Below are positions 19,247 to 29,035 of a DNA stretch of 64,000 nucleotides, in pieces; position 1 is the stretch's first letter; the number at the start of each line of letters is the position of its first letter. Both the position numbers and the translations under genes were made by a program. The notes under the pieces are model-generated. The model saw only the letters and a list, made by a program, of their open reading frames with translations, was not told the DNA's origin and searched no databases. This DNA comes from Rothia sp. (in: high G+C Gram-positive bacteria) (GTDB lineage: Bacteria > Actinomycetota > Actinomycetes > Actinomycetales > Micrococcaceae): the NCBI RefSeq assembly GCF_030540545.1, contig NZ_JAUNVZ010000003.1:124001-188000 (forward strand), written 5' to 3'.

Positions 19247-19648
19247 ATGCAATCCCAGTACTCCCTCGAAGAGCAGGCAACGCTCTTCCTCGCCCTCGCA
19301 GACGAGGAAGACGGCGCCACCGAAAAGAAACTCCCCGACCCACCCGATACTCCCGCAGAATACCCCGGCACCGACGGAACGGTCTGGGAGAGCATCCGCG
19401 GCATATTCAGCCTGACCGGTGAAGAAAGCAATGACGCTTGGGTCTCCGATGCTCTCTGCGCTCAAACCGACCCCGAAGCCTTCTTCCCCGAAAAAGGCGG
19501 GTCCACCAAAGACGCCAAACGCATCTGCCAGATGTGCCCCGTGCGCCAAGAATGTCTACAATATGCAATGGAGAACGATGAGCGCTTCGGCATTTGGGGA
19601 GGACTCTCCGAACGTGAACGCCGTCGCCTGCGCAAGCAGAACAACTAG
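19247..19648 (+). CDS. WhiB-family iron-sulfur transcriptional regulator (WhiB2-like)
   Basis: Actinobacteria-specific regulator that binds a [4Fe-4S] cluster and partners with the principal sigma factor. All four cluster cysteines are present in 133 residues: Cys71, Cys94, Cys97 and Cys103 (CxxC at 94-97), followed by the beta-turn GIWGG (about 115-119) and the basic tail SERERRRLRKQN that contacts DNA. An acidic N-terminal extension of about 60 residues precedes the domain. The following DUF3499 gene and the context match the whiB2 (whmD) neighbourhood of actinobacteria, whose product controls septation and cell division; that role is inferred from family and context. A long upstream region suggests tight control. 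Confidence 0.9.
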   Translation: MQSQYSLEEQATLFLALADEEDGATEKKLPDPPDTPAEYPGTDGTVWESIRGIFSLTGEESNDAWVSDALCAQTDPEAFFPEKGGSTKDAKRICQMCPVRQECLQYAMENDERFGIWGGLSERERRRLRKQNN

Positions 19649-19678
19649 AACCCGTACGGGTACATACGAAAGGCACCC

Positions 19679-19888
19679 ATGACTCAACCACGACTGTGCT
19701 CGCGTCAAACCTGCACCCGCGATGCAAGCCTGACCCTGACCTACTCCTACGCAACCAGTACTGCAGTCATTGGGCCCCTGAGCGAATTCCGCGAACCGCA
19801 TGGCTACGATCTATGCGAGTTCCATGCCGAGCGTCTGACCGCACCCCAGGGCTGGGAAATCGTGCGCACCGACACTCCCCAGCTCTAA
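19679..19888 (+). CDS. DUF3499 family protein
   Basis: A 69-residue conserved actinobacterial protein of unknown function. The core TLTYSYATSTAVIGPLSEF and YDLCEFHAERLTAPQGWEI are strongly family-like. Cysteines 7, 12 and 46 with His49 could bind a metal ion, giving a zinc-ribbon-like fold; this is a suggestion. GAAAGG precedes the ATG. It begins 30 nt after whiB, a pairing conserved in relatives, so they are probably co-transcribed. A terminator follows. Confidence 0.82.
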   Translation: MTQPRLCSRQTCTRDASLTLTYSYATSTAVIGPLSEFREPHGYDLCEFHAERLTAPQGWEIVRTDTPQL

Positions 19889-19959
19889 AACGTTATATCT
19901 ACGCGCTCGCTTCAACGCGCAGTGACCGCATATCGGACAAAAATTCAAGCAAGACTTTA

Positions 19960-19996
19960 AAGAACCTTCCCCCTAATGAGGCGGAAGGTTCTTTAT
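19960..19996 (+). terminator. Terminator after the DUF3499 gene
   Basis: 11-bp stem AAGAACCTTCC / GGAAGGTTCTT with a 12-nt loop and a following T-rich stretch. Ends the whiB-DUF3499 unit before the TIGR01906 gene. Confidence 0.8.
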
Positions 19997-20051
19997 CTAT
20001 GAGAGACTAAGAGGACACACTCAAACACAAACACGCAACAGAAGGACACGC

Positions 20052-21497
20052 ATGCCCGCACAGCGCCCCGCAAAGACCGGCTGGAATAAACTACGCCCCG
20101 CCGTCAGTCGCGCCAGCGCACAAGAACTCATCGAGGCACGCCGCGCCATCGGCCCCAACGCACCCGCAAGCACCGGTACGCACGTCGGCGCCCAAGAAAA
20201 AATCTACGCCGAAGCGCCCGATATAGCTCGCGAACCCGATATCCCCACCGGAGCCATCCCCGTGGTTGCCGCGCGCAGTAGCCTTGCCGAACGCGGAGTG
20301 GGTCAGCGCGTGCGATCCTACACCAGCGTGAGCACCGGCTTTATCCCTCTGGTGCGAGATGCTGCCTCCGAACCCAAAAGCCCGACTCTGAGCACACTGA
20401 ACCAGCAGACCCAGGCGCGCAAAGAACAAAATGCTGCCCAGGAGGCGCAGCGCCAGCAAGAAGCCCTCGAAGCGCTCATGCAGGCTCGTGAAGAGGCCAA
20501 GGCCTCCAGCAGCCGTTGGAAAACCGAAACCACTCACGGTGCTGTCGCTGAAGAGAACCCGCTGGAGAACCTAAACCTTGCCGGGGATAGCACCCCCGAA
20601 GCTCAGGAAAGAGCTGAAGCACGCGCCGAGGCGGTACGAGACCGTCCCCGCTTCCTGCGCCTGCGCTCCTTTGTCATAGGCGCAGCGGTACCGATTCTGA
20701 CCCTCATGCTCGCTATTCGCGCCATTGCCTCCAGTGCATTCCTCTGGCTGGAATACCGCCGCCCGGGCTTCCCCGCCGATGACTACGGCATGGATCTGAC
20801 CGAGCGTATGCGCCTGGGCTCCTACGGCCTGGACTATGTAACCAATCTGGCGCCGCGCACCTACCTGGTGGGCATTAGCGACACCGACGGACACCAAGCC
20901 TTTACCCCGGCAGAAGTGGCGCATATGCACGATGTCAAACGCGTGCTTTTTGTAGCCACAGCATTCGCCGTACTGGTGCTGGTTGTGGCGCTGCTCAGCT
21001 CCATGAGTCTGCGCTATCGCGCCCCCGGCACCATTCGCCGTTCCCTCTTCGCCGGCGCCTGGAGCACCCTGGGAATTATTCTGGTTGGCGGTGTCGCGGG
21101 GCTGCTGAGCTGGGAATGGCTCTTTGAAAACTTCCACAAGCTCTTCTTCCCCCAGGGCAATTGGCAGTTTAGCTATAGGGACACCCTGATTCGTCTCTAC
21201 CCGCCGCAATTCTGGGTGGATGCGGCTATCACTATCCTGGCGATTGTGCTGCTGATCTGCGCCCTGGTTCTGCTGAGTACCTGGCCCACCCGTGCACGCG
21301 TGCAGCTTGCCGATATGCGCCGTCAGGAGCGTATTGACCTGAGCCGCCGCCTCAAGAGCGCTCAGGGCGAGGCAGAAGCCAGCGAGGAAGCCTCAGAACC
21401 GGTAGAGGCAGAAGCAGCTCTACCCGATCTTGCAGAAGGCGAGATTGTGCCCGAAGCGCCCCTGATTGTTTCCGGCCCGGGAGTGAAAAACTCCTAA
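20052..21497 (+). CDS. TIGR01906/DUF1461 family integral membrane protein
   Basis: Unknown function. The 481 residues have three parts. Residues 1 to about 205 are a hydrophilic, Ala/Glu/Gln-rich N-terminus with a likely coiled coil around 115-155. Residues about 206-425 form a membrane domain with four or five helices and the family features of a first helix, an extracytoplasmic segment containing DISDTDGHQAF-like sequence (GISDTDGHQAFTPAEVAHMHDV), and later helices. An acidic tail follows. The long N-terminal extension is not usual for the family. AGAAGGA precedes the ATG. It lies downstream of whiB-DUF3499 and convergent with pmt, separated by a bidirectional terminator. Confidence 0.78.
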   Translation: MPAQRPAKTGWNKLRPAVSRASAQELIEARRAIGPNAPASTGTHVGAQEKIYAEAPDIAREPDIPTGAIPVVAARSSLAERGVGQRVRSYTSVSTGFIPLVRDAASEPKSPTLSTLNQQTQARKEQNAAQEAQRQQEALEALMQAREEAKASSSRWKTETTHGAVAEENPLENLNLAGDSTPEAQERAEARAEAVRDRPRFLRLRSFVIGAAVPILTLMLAIRAIASSAFLWLEYRRPGFPADDYGMDLTERMRLGSYGLDYVTNLAPRTYLVGISDTDGHQAFTPAEVAHMHDVKRVLFVATAFAVLVLVVALLSSMSLRYRAPGTIRRSLFAGAWSTLGIILVGGVAGLLSWEWLFENFHKLFFPQGNWQFSYRDTLIRLYPPQFWVDAAITILAIVLLICALVLLSTWPTRARVQLADMRRQERIDLSRRLKSAQGEAEASEEASEPVEAEAALPDLAEGEIVPEAPLIVSGPGVKNS

Positions 21498-21512
21498 GCC
21501 ACACTCAACACA

Positions 21513-21541
21513 AAGCCCCGGTCTGTATCAGACCGGGGCTT
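21513..21541. terminator. Bidirectional terminator between TIGR01906 and pmt genes
   Basis: 12-bp stem AAGCCCCGGTCT / AGACCGGGGCTT with a 5-nt loop between convergent genes. Confidence 0.9.
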
Positions 21542-21557
21542 ATACGCGCTCTGGAGA

Positions 21558-23171
21558 CTAAATCCAGAACTTAAACCACATGTGGTTATACCAATAGGTG
21601 TAAGGGATGGTCTCGCCACTCCACAGAGGCCAGAAATAAGCGCTAATAAGCAGTACCAGCGCCAGGTATCCAGCAACAGCAGCCACACCCACACGACGAT
21701 GCTTCACACTCGATACGCTCGTGCCCAACACAGTGCCCAATACACCCGCCAGAATCAGCAGAGCAAAAGGCTCAAAGGAAAGGGCATAGAAGTAGAACAT
21801 GGTGCGCGTGGGGTACATAAACCACGGGAAATAACCGGCAGCAAAGACCAATAGCAGAGCACCAAAAGCCCACGAACGCTTGATAATCAGCAGCGCCAGA
21901 GCCGCAACAACAGCGGGAATAAAAGCCCACCAAATCGCCGGGTTACCAATATTCAAAATCGCCGAAGAGCAGGAATCCACCGCGCAGCCCGCATCCCCCA
22001 GTTTAGAAGACTCATAGTAGTAGGAGGTCGGGCGACCCAGCACCAGCCACTGCCACGCCTGAGAAGAATAAGTGTGAGGGCTACTCAAACCGGAATGGAA
22101 CTTAAAGGCTGAGGCATGGTACTCCCAGAGGGAACGCAAATCCTCGGGCAGCCACATCAGGCCCTTACCCGGGTTCTCTTGAGCCCAATGCCTAAAGTAC
22201 GCATTCGAAGACTGGAACCAGCCCGCCCACGTGCTGATATAGACCACCAGACCGGTACCAATCAGGGCGAAGAACGCGGGAACACCGTCACGCAGGGCAC
22301 CGGCAGCCAGCCAGCTCTTATAACCCAGAGCCCGGCGAGCCTGCACATCCCAGATCACGGTCAACAGACCCAAGACGGCAATAAAGAAGAGAGAATTCCA
22401 CTTCACGCCCACCGCACAACCGGCAGCAATACCTGCGGCAAAACGCCAGAAACGGAAACCCACACCCGGACCAAAGAAACTCTGCGGCAAAGTACCCTTA
22501 TTGGCCTGTACCAGATCCACGGTGCGCTGGGCCAAAATACGGCGTGAACGCTGACGATCCAGCAAAAGTAGTACAAAGGTAGCCAGCAACCAGAACATCT
22601 GGAAAATATCCAGCAGAGCCAAACGCGACTGAACAATCATCAGGCCATCCACCGCGCCCAGCAGAGCAGCAATAGACGCCACCGTCACCGAACGGAAAAG
22701 CAACCAGCCGGCAAGAGCAAGCAGAGCCACCGCCAGGGTACCGGTCAGCGCCGCACCAAAACGCCATCCCAGGGGATTATTATCGCCAAAAAGCATCATG
22801 CCAAAGGCAATCATCCACTTACCCAGCGGCGGGTGCACCACATACTCGGGCTGATCGGCAAGAATCTCAGTTCCCGGATGACCCGCCACAAAAGCAGCAT
22901 TGGCCTCCTTAGTCCAGGAGAACTCCACACCGTAGTGCAGATAGGAATAGCCATCCTTTGCATAATAGGTCTCATCAAAGACAATCGCATTGGGAGAAGC
23001 AAGATTGACAAAACGTAGGATACCGCCCAGAAGCACAATCAAAGCCGGCGCTAGCCATGCATAGCGCGGCAAAGAAGCCTTAGCGACATGAAGCCGGTCT
23101 AAAAGAGCATCAAATTGATACACTACCGGTGCTGTACGGGGCGTTTTCACGGAAGAAGAAATAGAACTCAC
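21558..23171 (-). CDS. pmt: Dolichyl/polyprenyl-phosphate-mannose--protein mannosyltransferase
   Basis: GT39 (GT-C) enzyme that O-mannosylates secreted proteins on Ser/Thr using polyprenyl-phosphate-mannose, outside the membrane and coupled to Sec export. The 537 residues have the catalytic loop FDETYYAKDGYSY (about residues 64-76, Asp-Glu pair) after the first membrane helix, the HPPLGKWMIAFG segment, and about ten membrane helices. The GTG start sits 6 nt from a TAGCAT box. Divergent from rsmI exactly as in Mycobacterium tuberculosis (Rv1002c/Rv1003). Secreted Ser/Thr-rich proteins in this window, such as the lipoprotein at 43 kb, are possible substrates. Confidence 0.93.
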   Translation of the reverse strand: MSSISSSVKTPRTAPVVYQFDALLDRLHVAKASLPRYAWLAPALIVLLGGILRFVNLASPNAIVFDETYYAKDGYSYLHYGVEFSWTKEANAAFVAGHPGTEILADQPEYVVHPPLGKWMIAFGMMLFGDNNPLGWRFGAALTGTLAVALLALAGWLLFRSVTVASIAALLGAVDGLMIVQSRLALLDIFQMFWLLATFVLLLLDRQRSRRILAQRTVDLVQANKGTLPQSFFGPGVGFRFWRFAAGIAAGCAVGVKWNSLFFIAVLGLLTVIWDVQARRALGYKSWLAAGALRDGVPAFFALIGTGLVVYISTWAGWFQSSNAYFRHWAQENPGKGLMWLPEDLRSLWEYHASAFKFHSGLSSPHTYSSQAWQWLVLGRPTSYYYESSKLGDAGCAVDSCSSAILNIGNPAIWWAFIPAVVAALALLIIKRSWAFGALLLVFAAGYFPWFMYPTRTMFYFYALSFEPFALLILAGVLGTVLGTSVSSVKHRRVGVAAVAGYLALVLLISAYFWPLWSGETIPYTYWYNHMWFKFWI

Positions 23172-23183
23172 TCCCTAATGCTA
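23169..23183 (-). promoter_or_regulatory. Leaderless promoter of pmt (-10 TAGCAT)
   Basis: Minus strand: TAGCAT (23183-23178), 6-nt spacer TAGGGA, then GTG (23171-23169). The AGGGA is too close to the start codon to act as a normal ribosome binding site. Confidence 0.6.
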
Positions 23184-23244
23184 ACCTAAGTGCCCGCGCT
23201 CCCCGCTCATCTAGAGGGTGCCGGATGGCTAAAGCCAAAAATAT

Positions 23245-23259
23245 TACAATAGAGGAGTG
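23245..23259 (+). promoter_or_regulatory. Leaderless promoter of rsmI (-10 TACAAT)
   Basis: TACAAT at 23245-23250, 6-nt spacer AGAGGA, then GTG at 23257. The purines of the spacer abut the start codon and are unlikely to serve as a Shine-Dalgarno sequence. Confidence 0.62.
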
Positions 23260-24198
23260 ACCGCAGAACAAATCGGCGCAGACACTACCGGCCTCCACGC
23301 GCCCGAGGCACTAGAATCATCTGAAACCCACCAAGCAGCACCCGAGACCCGCACTGACGGCACCGGTCAGCTGATTCTGGGCGGAACCCCCATTGGCAAC
23401 CTGCAGGACGCCAGTGAACGTTTACGCGCAGCCCTAGCTAGCGCCGATATTATCGCGGTAGAAGACACCCGCAAACTGCGCACCCTCGCCGCAGGACTGG
23501 GCGTACACACCAGCGGTCGCGTGCTCGTTAACCACGACCACAATGAAGAAGCCCGCAGCGCCCAGCTGGTGGAGGCTGTTGCCGCAGGACAGCACGTTCT
23601 GCTGCTCTCGGATGCCGGAATGCCCACTATTTCCGACCCCGGCTATGTTGCCGCCTCCGCTGTAGCCCAGGCGAACCTGCCCGTAACCGTTATTCCTGGC
23701 CCTTCTGCGGCGCTCACCGCACTGGCTCTATCGGGACTGCCCACCGGGCGCTTTACCTTTGAAGGCTTTTTGGCACGTAAGGGAAGCGAAAGAAGCCGTC
23801 GTCTGCGCTCCCTGGCAGATGAAGAACGCACCATGATTTTCTACGAATCCCCGCACCGTACCGCAGCCACCCTGGCTGATTTTGCGCAAGCGTTCGGCTC
23901 TGAGCGTCGCGCCGTGGTGTGTCGAGAACTGACTAAACTGCACGAAGAGGTCATTCGCGGCAGCCTGGCAGATCTGGTGGCCTGGGTCGAAGAAACCCAG
24001 ATTCGCGGCGAAATTGTGCTGGTGGTTGAGGGCGCTCCTGCCCCTGAAGCGCCCGAGGCTGAAGATGTACTCTCCCAGGTGCTGGCGCGTGTAGAAGCCG
24101 GCGAGCGCCTCAAGAGCGCCTGCGCGGCCGTGGCGGCAGAAAGCGGAGTCTCCAAGAGGGACCTCTACGAAGCGGCCCTTGCAGCACGCAATAGCTAA
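23257..24198 (+). CDS. rsmI: 16S rRNA (cytidine-1402-2'-O)-methyltransferase RsmI
   Basis: SAM-dependent enzyme that 2'-O-methylates C1402 at the ribosomal decoding site. The 313 residues include a roughly 40-residue acidic N-terminal extension, then the tetrapyrrole-methylase fold: LILGGTPIGNLQDASERLR, ADIIAVEDTRKLRTL, LLLSDAGMPTISDPGY, VIPGPSAALTALALSGLP and FYESPHRTAATLADF, all hallmark RsmI motifs. If the GTG start is correct the extension is genuine; a later start is possible but no other ribosome binding site is evident. Divergent from pmt and followed 38 nt later by tatD. Confidence 0.95.
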   Translation: MTAEQIGADTTGLHAPEALESSETHQAAPETRTDGTGQLILGGTPIGNLQDASERLRAALASADIIAVEDTRKLRTLAAGLGVHTSGRVLVNHDHNEEARSAQLVEAVAAGQHVLLLSDAGMPTISDPGYVAASAVAQANLPVTVIPGPSAALTALALSGLPTGRFTFEGFLARKGSERSRRLRSLADEERTMIFYESPHRTAATLADFAQAFGSERRAVVCRELTKLHEEVIRGSLADLVAWVEETQIRGEIVLVVEGAPAPEAPEAEDVLSQVLARVEAGERLKSACAAVAAESGVSKRDLYEAALAARNS

Positions 24199-24236
24199 TA
24201 TATTCACCACAGACTTTTGAACTCTAAGGATCCACT

Positions 24237-25307
24237 ATGTGCGATAGCAGCGTAGAACTTACCCAGGAGTATCTGGATTCCCTGGCGGCGCTGAGCGGAT
24301 ACACCATGCCCAGCAAGCGCTCTCTGACCGGCACCCTTTTTGATAACGGGTGGCAGCTTGAAGAAGGCGAAACCCCCGAACCCTACCGTGCCCACCACTA
24401 CACCGGTATCGCAGAAGAAGCCAGCGGTGAGGGCACCCGACGCCGCTCCACCACCGGCGAGAACGGGCGCAGCCGTAACCTCATCTTCCCTCCCGCCCCG
24501 GCGCCCCTGCCCTACCCGATTGTGGATAACCACACCCATATGGATCTGCTGGATGGGGAGGTAGAAATTAGCGCTCGCGATGCCCTGGATACCGGCCAGA
24601 AGCTCGGTATCGCGCGCATTGTACAGGTGGGTTGCGATGTGCCCTCCTCGCTCTACGCCGTGGCGGCAGCCCACGCTGACTCTCGCGTGCTGGCGGCGGT
24701 TGCCCTGCACCCCAATACCGCCCCCGAGCTGGCAGCGGAGGGTAAGCTCGATGAGCACCTGGCTGTGATCGATTCCCTGGCGGCAGATGCCCGTGTGCGT
24801 GCTATTGGTGAGACCGGTCTGGACTATTTCCGTACCGGTGAAGAGGGTCTGGAGGCTCAACACTATAGCTTCCGCGAGCATATTCGTATGGCAAAGAAGC
24901 ACGGCATTGCCCTGCAGATTCACGATCGCGATGCCCATGAAGATGTGGTGCGTATTCTGGATGAGGAAGGCGCACCGGAGAAAGTGGTCTTCCACTGCTA
25001 TTCTGGCGGTCCCGAGCTTGCTACAATCTGTAATGAGCGTGGCTGGTATATGAGCTTTGCCGGTACGGTCACTTTTAAAAACTCACTCGCTCTTCAGGAA
25101 TCTTTGGCGATGGCTCGCCCGGAGCTGATGCTGGCTGAGACGGACGCACCGTTTTTGACCCCGCATCCTTTCCGCGGACGCCCGAACGCCTCCTATATGA
25201 CGAACTATACGGTTCGTTTTATGGCCGCTCACCGAGGGGATGACCTGGAAGCTCTATGCCGTCAGATTGCTGAAAATTCTCACGCCGTCTACGGAGATTG
25301 GGACTAA
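24237..25307 (+). CDS. tatD: TatD-family metal-dependent deoxyribonuclease
   Basis: Two-metal nuclease of the amidohydrolase fold (DNA quality control and 3'-5' exonuclease activity in the family). Metal ligands are visible in VDNHTHMDLL (HxH, about residues 97-99), IGETGLDYFRT (Glu/Asp), LQIHDRDAHED, FHCYSGG and ETDAPFLTPHPFRGRPN. The catalytic domain starts near residue 90; the first 90 residues form an extra hydrophilic N-terminal region unusual for TatD, though related actinobacteria carry similar extensions. AAGGA ribosome binding site. The stop codon touches the ATG of the next gene. Confidence 0.93.
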   Translation: MCDSSVELTQEYLDSLAALSGYTMPSKRSLTGTLFDNGWQLEEGETPEPYRAHHYTGIAEEASGEGTRRRSTTGENGRSRNLIFPPAPAPLPYPIVDNHTHMDLLDGEVEISARDALDTGQKLGIARIVQVGCDVPSSLYAVAAAHADSRVLAAVALHPNTAPELAAEGKLDEHLAVIDSLAADARVRAIGETGLDYFRTGEEGLEAQHYSFREHIRMAKKHGIALQIHDRDAHEDVVRILDEEGAPEKVVFHCYSGGPELATICNERGWYMSFAGTVTFKNSLALQESLAMARPELMLAETDAPFLTPHPFRGRPNASYMTNYTVRFMAAHRGDDLEALCRQIAENSHAVYGDWD

Positions 25308-26312
25308 ATGGCTACCGTAGATATTATTGTGGGAGTTCCCGGTGGACCCGGTTGGTACCCCGTTCACGAAATGGCTCAGATGCTGGGACGTTATACCGGG
25401 CAAGCCCCGATTCATATTGACCCGAGAGCATCCCTTAAGTCCCTTCCAAAGATTCTGGGGCGTCTTCCTCGAATCCGCGGCGGGAATCGTAGTGCTATTG
25501 TGATTGCAAGTGACCCCGGTCAGCTCTACGCTATTGCGCAGCTTCCCTATGCTCTCAAACGCTATAAGGCTATCTACGGTTGGGTAATTGATAGCTTCTG
25601 GGATGATCGTATCCCCGCCATTGCGCTGAATAATACCTACACCACAATTTATGTTGCGGATAAGGACGACCTGCCCGATTGGCAGGCTCGCGGCGTCAAA
25701 AACCTGGGAGTTCTGCCCTGGGGCACCGACGTGTGGTCTTCGTACTCTGAAAATCTATATATCTCTAAACCTGTAGATATTGTGCGAGTTGGTCGTCAGC
25801 CTGAAGTGTATGACAACGATCAAAATAGTGCCCAGCTGGCTGCTGAACGAGATATGAGCTTTATGGGACGCCCTCCCTTCGGAGAGAGTGATGAGCAATC
25901 TGCTCAAAACCTCTCGCAGGCGTACTCCAATGCTAAGTACTTATTGGCGTTTAGCACGAAGGTAAGCCCTCAAAAGTACACTCATCCCACCAAGGAATAC
26001 ATTACGGGGCGCTGGACTGATGCTCTGGCTCACGGTATTATCGTTGCCGGTCAGGTGCCGGCAACGACCACCAGCCGCGAGCTGCTCTGGGACGGTGCAA
26101 CCATCGAGATTGATCCTTTTAATGCTGAGACCGGTATGGATACTCTTGCCGAGCACGTGAGTCGGTGGAACGAAGAGAAGGCTCGTTACAATATGCGCAT
26201 GGCGCTGGCGAAGCTGGATTGGCGTCACCGGTTCAAGGTGCTGCTGGATAATGCCGGTATTAGCTCCGAATCTTTGGAAAAGGATTTGCGAGAGATGGCT
26301 CAGCAGAGCTAA
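25308..26312 (+). CDS. Putative glycosyltransferase-like protein (GT-B/CgeB-like)
   Basis: A 334-residue cytosolic protein without a clear N-terminal nucleotide-sugar motif. The second half (about residues 190-310) resembles the C-terminal domain of family 1/CgeB glycosyltransferases: AYSNAKYLLAFSTKVSPQKY, then EYITGRWTDALAHGIIVAGQVP, and a WDGATIEIDPFN segment, the usual 'reputation of the area plus update of the acceptor' layout. The first half has IVGVPGGPGWYPVHEMAQML and a helix-rich region. The ATG follows the tatD TAA without a gap, so it is probably translated by coupling. Specific substrate unknown; assignment is by fold pattern only. Confidence 0.55.
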   Translation: MATVDIIVGVPGGPGWYPVHEMAQMLGRYTGQAPIHIDPRASLKSLPKILGRLPRIRGGNRSAIVIASDPGQLYAIAQLPYALKRYKAIYGWVIDSFWDDRIPAIALNNTYTTIYVADKDDLPDWQARGVKNLGVLPWGTDVWSSYSENLYISKPVDIVRVGRQPEVYDNDQNSAQLAAERDMSFMGRPPFGESDEQSAQNLSQAYSNAKYLLAFSTKVSPQKYTHPTKEYITGRWTDALAHGIIVAGQVPATTTSRELLWDGATIEIDPFNAETGMDTLAEHVSRWNEEKARYNMRMALAKLDWRHRFKVLLDNAGISSESLEKDLREMAQQS

Positions 26313-26369
26313 GAAGATTTCCTTGCATTCTACACACCCTAGTACTGGTTTAACAGTGGTGGGATGCTG

Positions 26370-26508
26370 TAGAATGGGGGATTGTGCTACCGCAGGTAGC
26401 GCGAGCCAAGGCGAGGGCAGCACAGACTGCCGTAATCGACGAGGTGGCAAAGGGTAACTCCGGCGCCATACACTTGGCGCATAGAACACTAAAGAAATGG
26501 AGACACCT
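26370..26508 (+). promoter_or_regulatory. Promoter and structured 5' leader of rplY (candidate cis-regulatory RNA)
   Basis: TAGAAT at 26370-26375 fits a -10 box, giving a leader of about 125 nt. It can fold into several helices: an outer TGTGCT/AGCACA pair around a CTACC-GCA-GGTAG hairpin near 26385-26426, and a perfect GCGCCA/TGGCGC hairpin near 26463-26480, just upstream of the GGAG ribosome binding site. This resembles autoregulatory leaders of ribosomal protein genes. The identity is inferred; I do not recognise a named family. Confidence 0.5.
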
Positions 26509-26793
26509 ATGTCTGAGATTAAGCTGGTTGCAGAGCCCCGCGTTGACTTCGGTAAGGGTTACGCACGTCGTATCCGCGTTGCAGGCAACATCCCCGCCGT
26601 GATCTACGGTAAGGACGCAGAGCCCAAGCACATCATCCTGCCCGGTCACGAGACCACCCTGGCAGTTCGTGACCGCGACGCAGTGCTGGTTATCGAGGTT
26701 GAAGGCGAAGAGATCAAGGCAACCGTTCAGGAAATCCAGCGCCACCCCATCCGCCCCGAGCTGCAGCACATCGACCTGCTGTTCGTAAAGTAA
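26509..26793 (+). CDS. rplY: 50S ribosomal protein L25 (short form)
   Basis: Binds 5S rRNA in the large subunit. The 94 residues cover only the N-terminal L25 domain (IKLVAEPRVDFGKGYARRIR, IPAVIYGKDAEPKHI, LQHIDLLFVK). Most actinobacteria carry the roughly 200-residue Ctc form with a second beta domain; here a TAA follows the LLFVK strand directly and no remnant of the second domain is readable downstream. The start at 26509 (MSEIKL) is chosen for the GGAG 7 nt upstream; an in-frame ATG at 26497 overlaps that site. pth follows, the normal pairing. Confidence 0.94.
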   Translation: MSEIKLVAEPRVDFGKGYARRIRVAGNIPAVIYGKDAEPKHIILPGHETTLAVRDRDAVLVIEVEGEEIKATVQEIQRHPIRPELQHIDLLFVK

Positions 26794-26859
26794 GCTCAGC
26801 GGACTTTAAACGCGCTCTAGACTCCGGCACCTAAAAATGCAGGAGCTAGATATTAGGGC

Positions 26860-26892
26860 ATAGCCCGCACCCGATAGGCGGGTGCGGGCTAT
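26860..26892 (+). terminator. Terminator after rplY
   Basis: 13-bp stem ATAGCCCGCACCC / GGGTGCGGGCTAT with a 7-nt loop, followed by CTCTTT. pth probably has its own promoter or is reached by readthrough. Confidence 0.88.
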
Positions 26893-26970
26893 CTCTTTAC
26901 CCACGCTCTTTTATCCCCAAACTCTCATAACCCTTAACCCTTCAGACACCTCGGCATCTAAGGACACACT

Positions 26971-27552
26971 ATGGCAGATACCTGGCTCATTTTTGGTCTG
27001 GGCAACCCCGGCAACCAATACGAAAAAACCCGTCACAATATTGGTCAGATGGCTCTGGACGCCCTCGCCCGCGAAATCGGTGGCTCCTTCCGCAAGCAGG
27101 GGACCACCGGCGCGGTCACCTGCGAAGGACGCCTGGGCTACGGCGGCCCCAAGGTTATTCTTGCCAAGTCCCTGGGCTATATGAACACCTCCGGTGGCCC
27201 GGTCTCGGCGCTGACAAAGTTCTACGGTATTGACCCGGATCATATTATTATCATTCACGATGAGCTGGATATCCCCTTCGACACCGTCAAGCTCAAAAAG
27301 GGCGGGGGAGATAACGGCCATAACGGTCTGAAAGACATTACCAAGGCGCTGGGCACCAAGGACTACTACCGTGTACGCTCCGGCATTGGCCGCCCGCCTG
27401 GACGCATGGAAGTCTCCAGCTTCGTACTCAAGCCCTTTAGCAGCACCGAAGCTAAAGATTTGCCCTTCCTGATCGATAATTCCGCCGAGGCAGCTCGCAT
27501 GATTATTACCGACGGTCTGCTGGCGGCACAGCAGAAATTCCACGCCGCCTAG
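26971..27552 (+). CDS. pth: Peptidyl-tRNA hydrolase
   Basis: Releases tRNA from peptidyl-tRNAs that drop off the ribosome. The 193-residue protein has FGLGNPGNQYEKTRHNIGQM with the conserved Asn and catalytic His (about residues 10 and 21), IHDELDIPFDTVKLKKGGGDNGHNG with the catalytic Asp and substrate-binding Asn, and RSGIGRPPGRMEVSSFVLKPF. Length is standard. AAGGA lies upstream of the ATG. Confidence 0.96.
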   Translation: MADTWLIFGLGNPGNQYEKTRHNIGQMALDALAREIGGSFRKQGTTGAVTCEGRLGYGGPKVILAKSLGYMNTSGGPVSALTKFYGIDPDHIIIIHDELDIPFDTVKLKKGGGDNGHNGLKDITKALGTKDYYRVRSGIGRPPGRMEVSSFVLKPFSSTEAKDLPFLIDNSAEAARMIITDGLLAAQQKFHAA

Positions 27553-27590
27553 GGAACTTAGTGAAGGCGCCGCAGGGAGCTACGCTGTGA

Positions 27591-29000
<1,410 letters not shown>

Positions 29001-29035
29001 GATTTAAACGACGCTAACACTACAGAAGAAGAATT

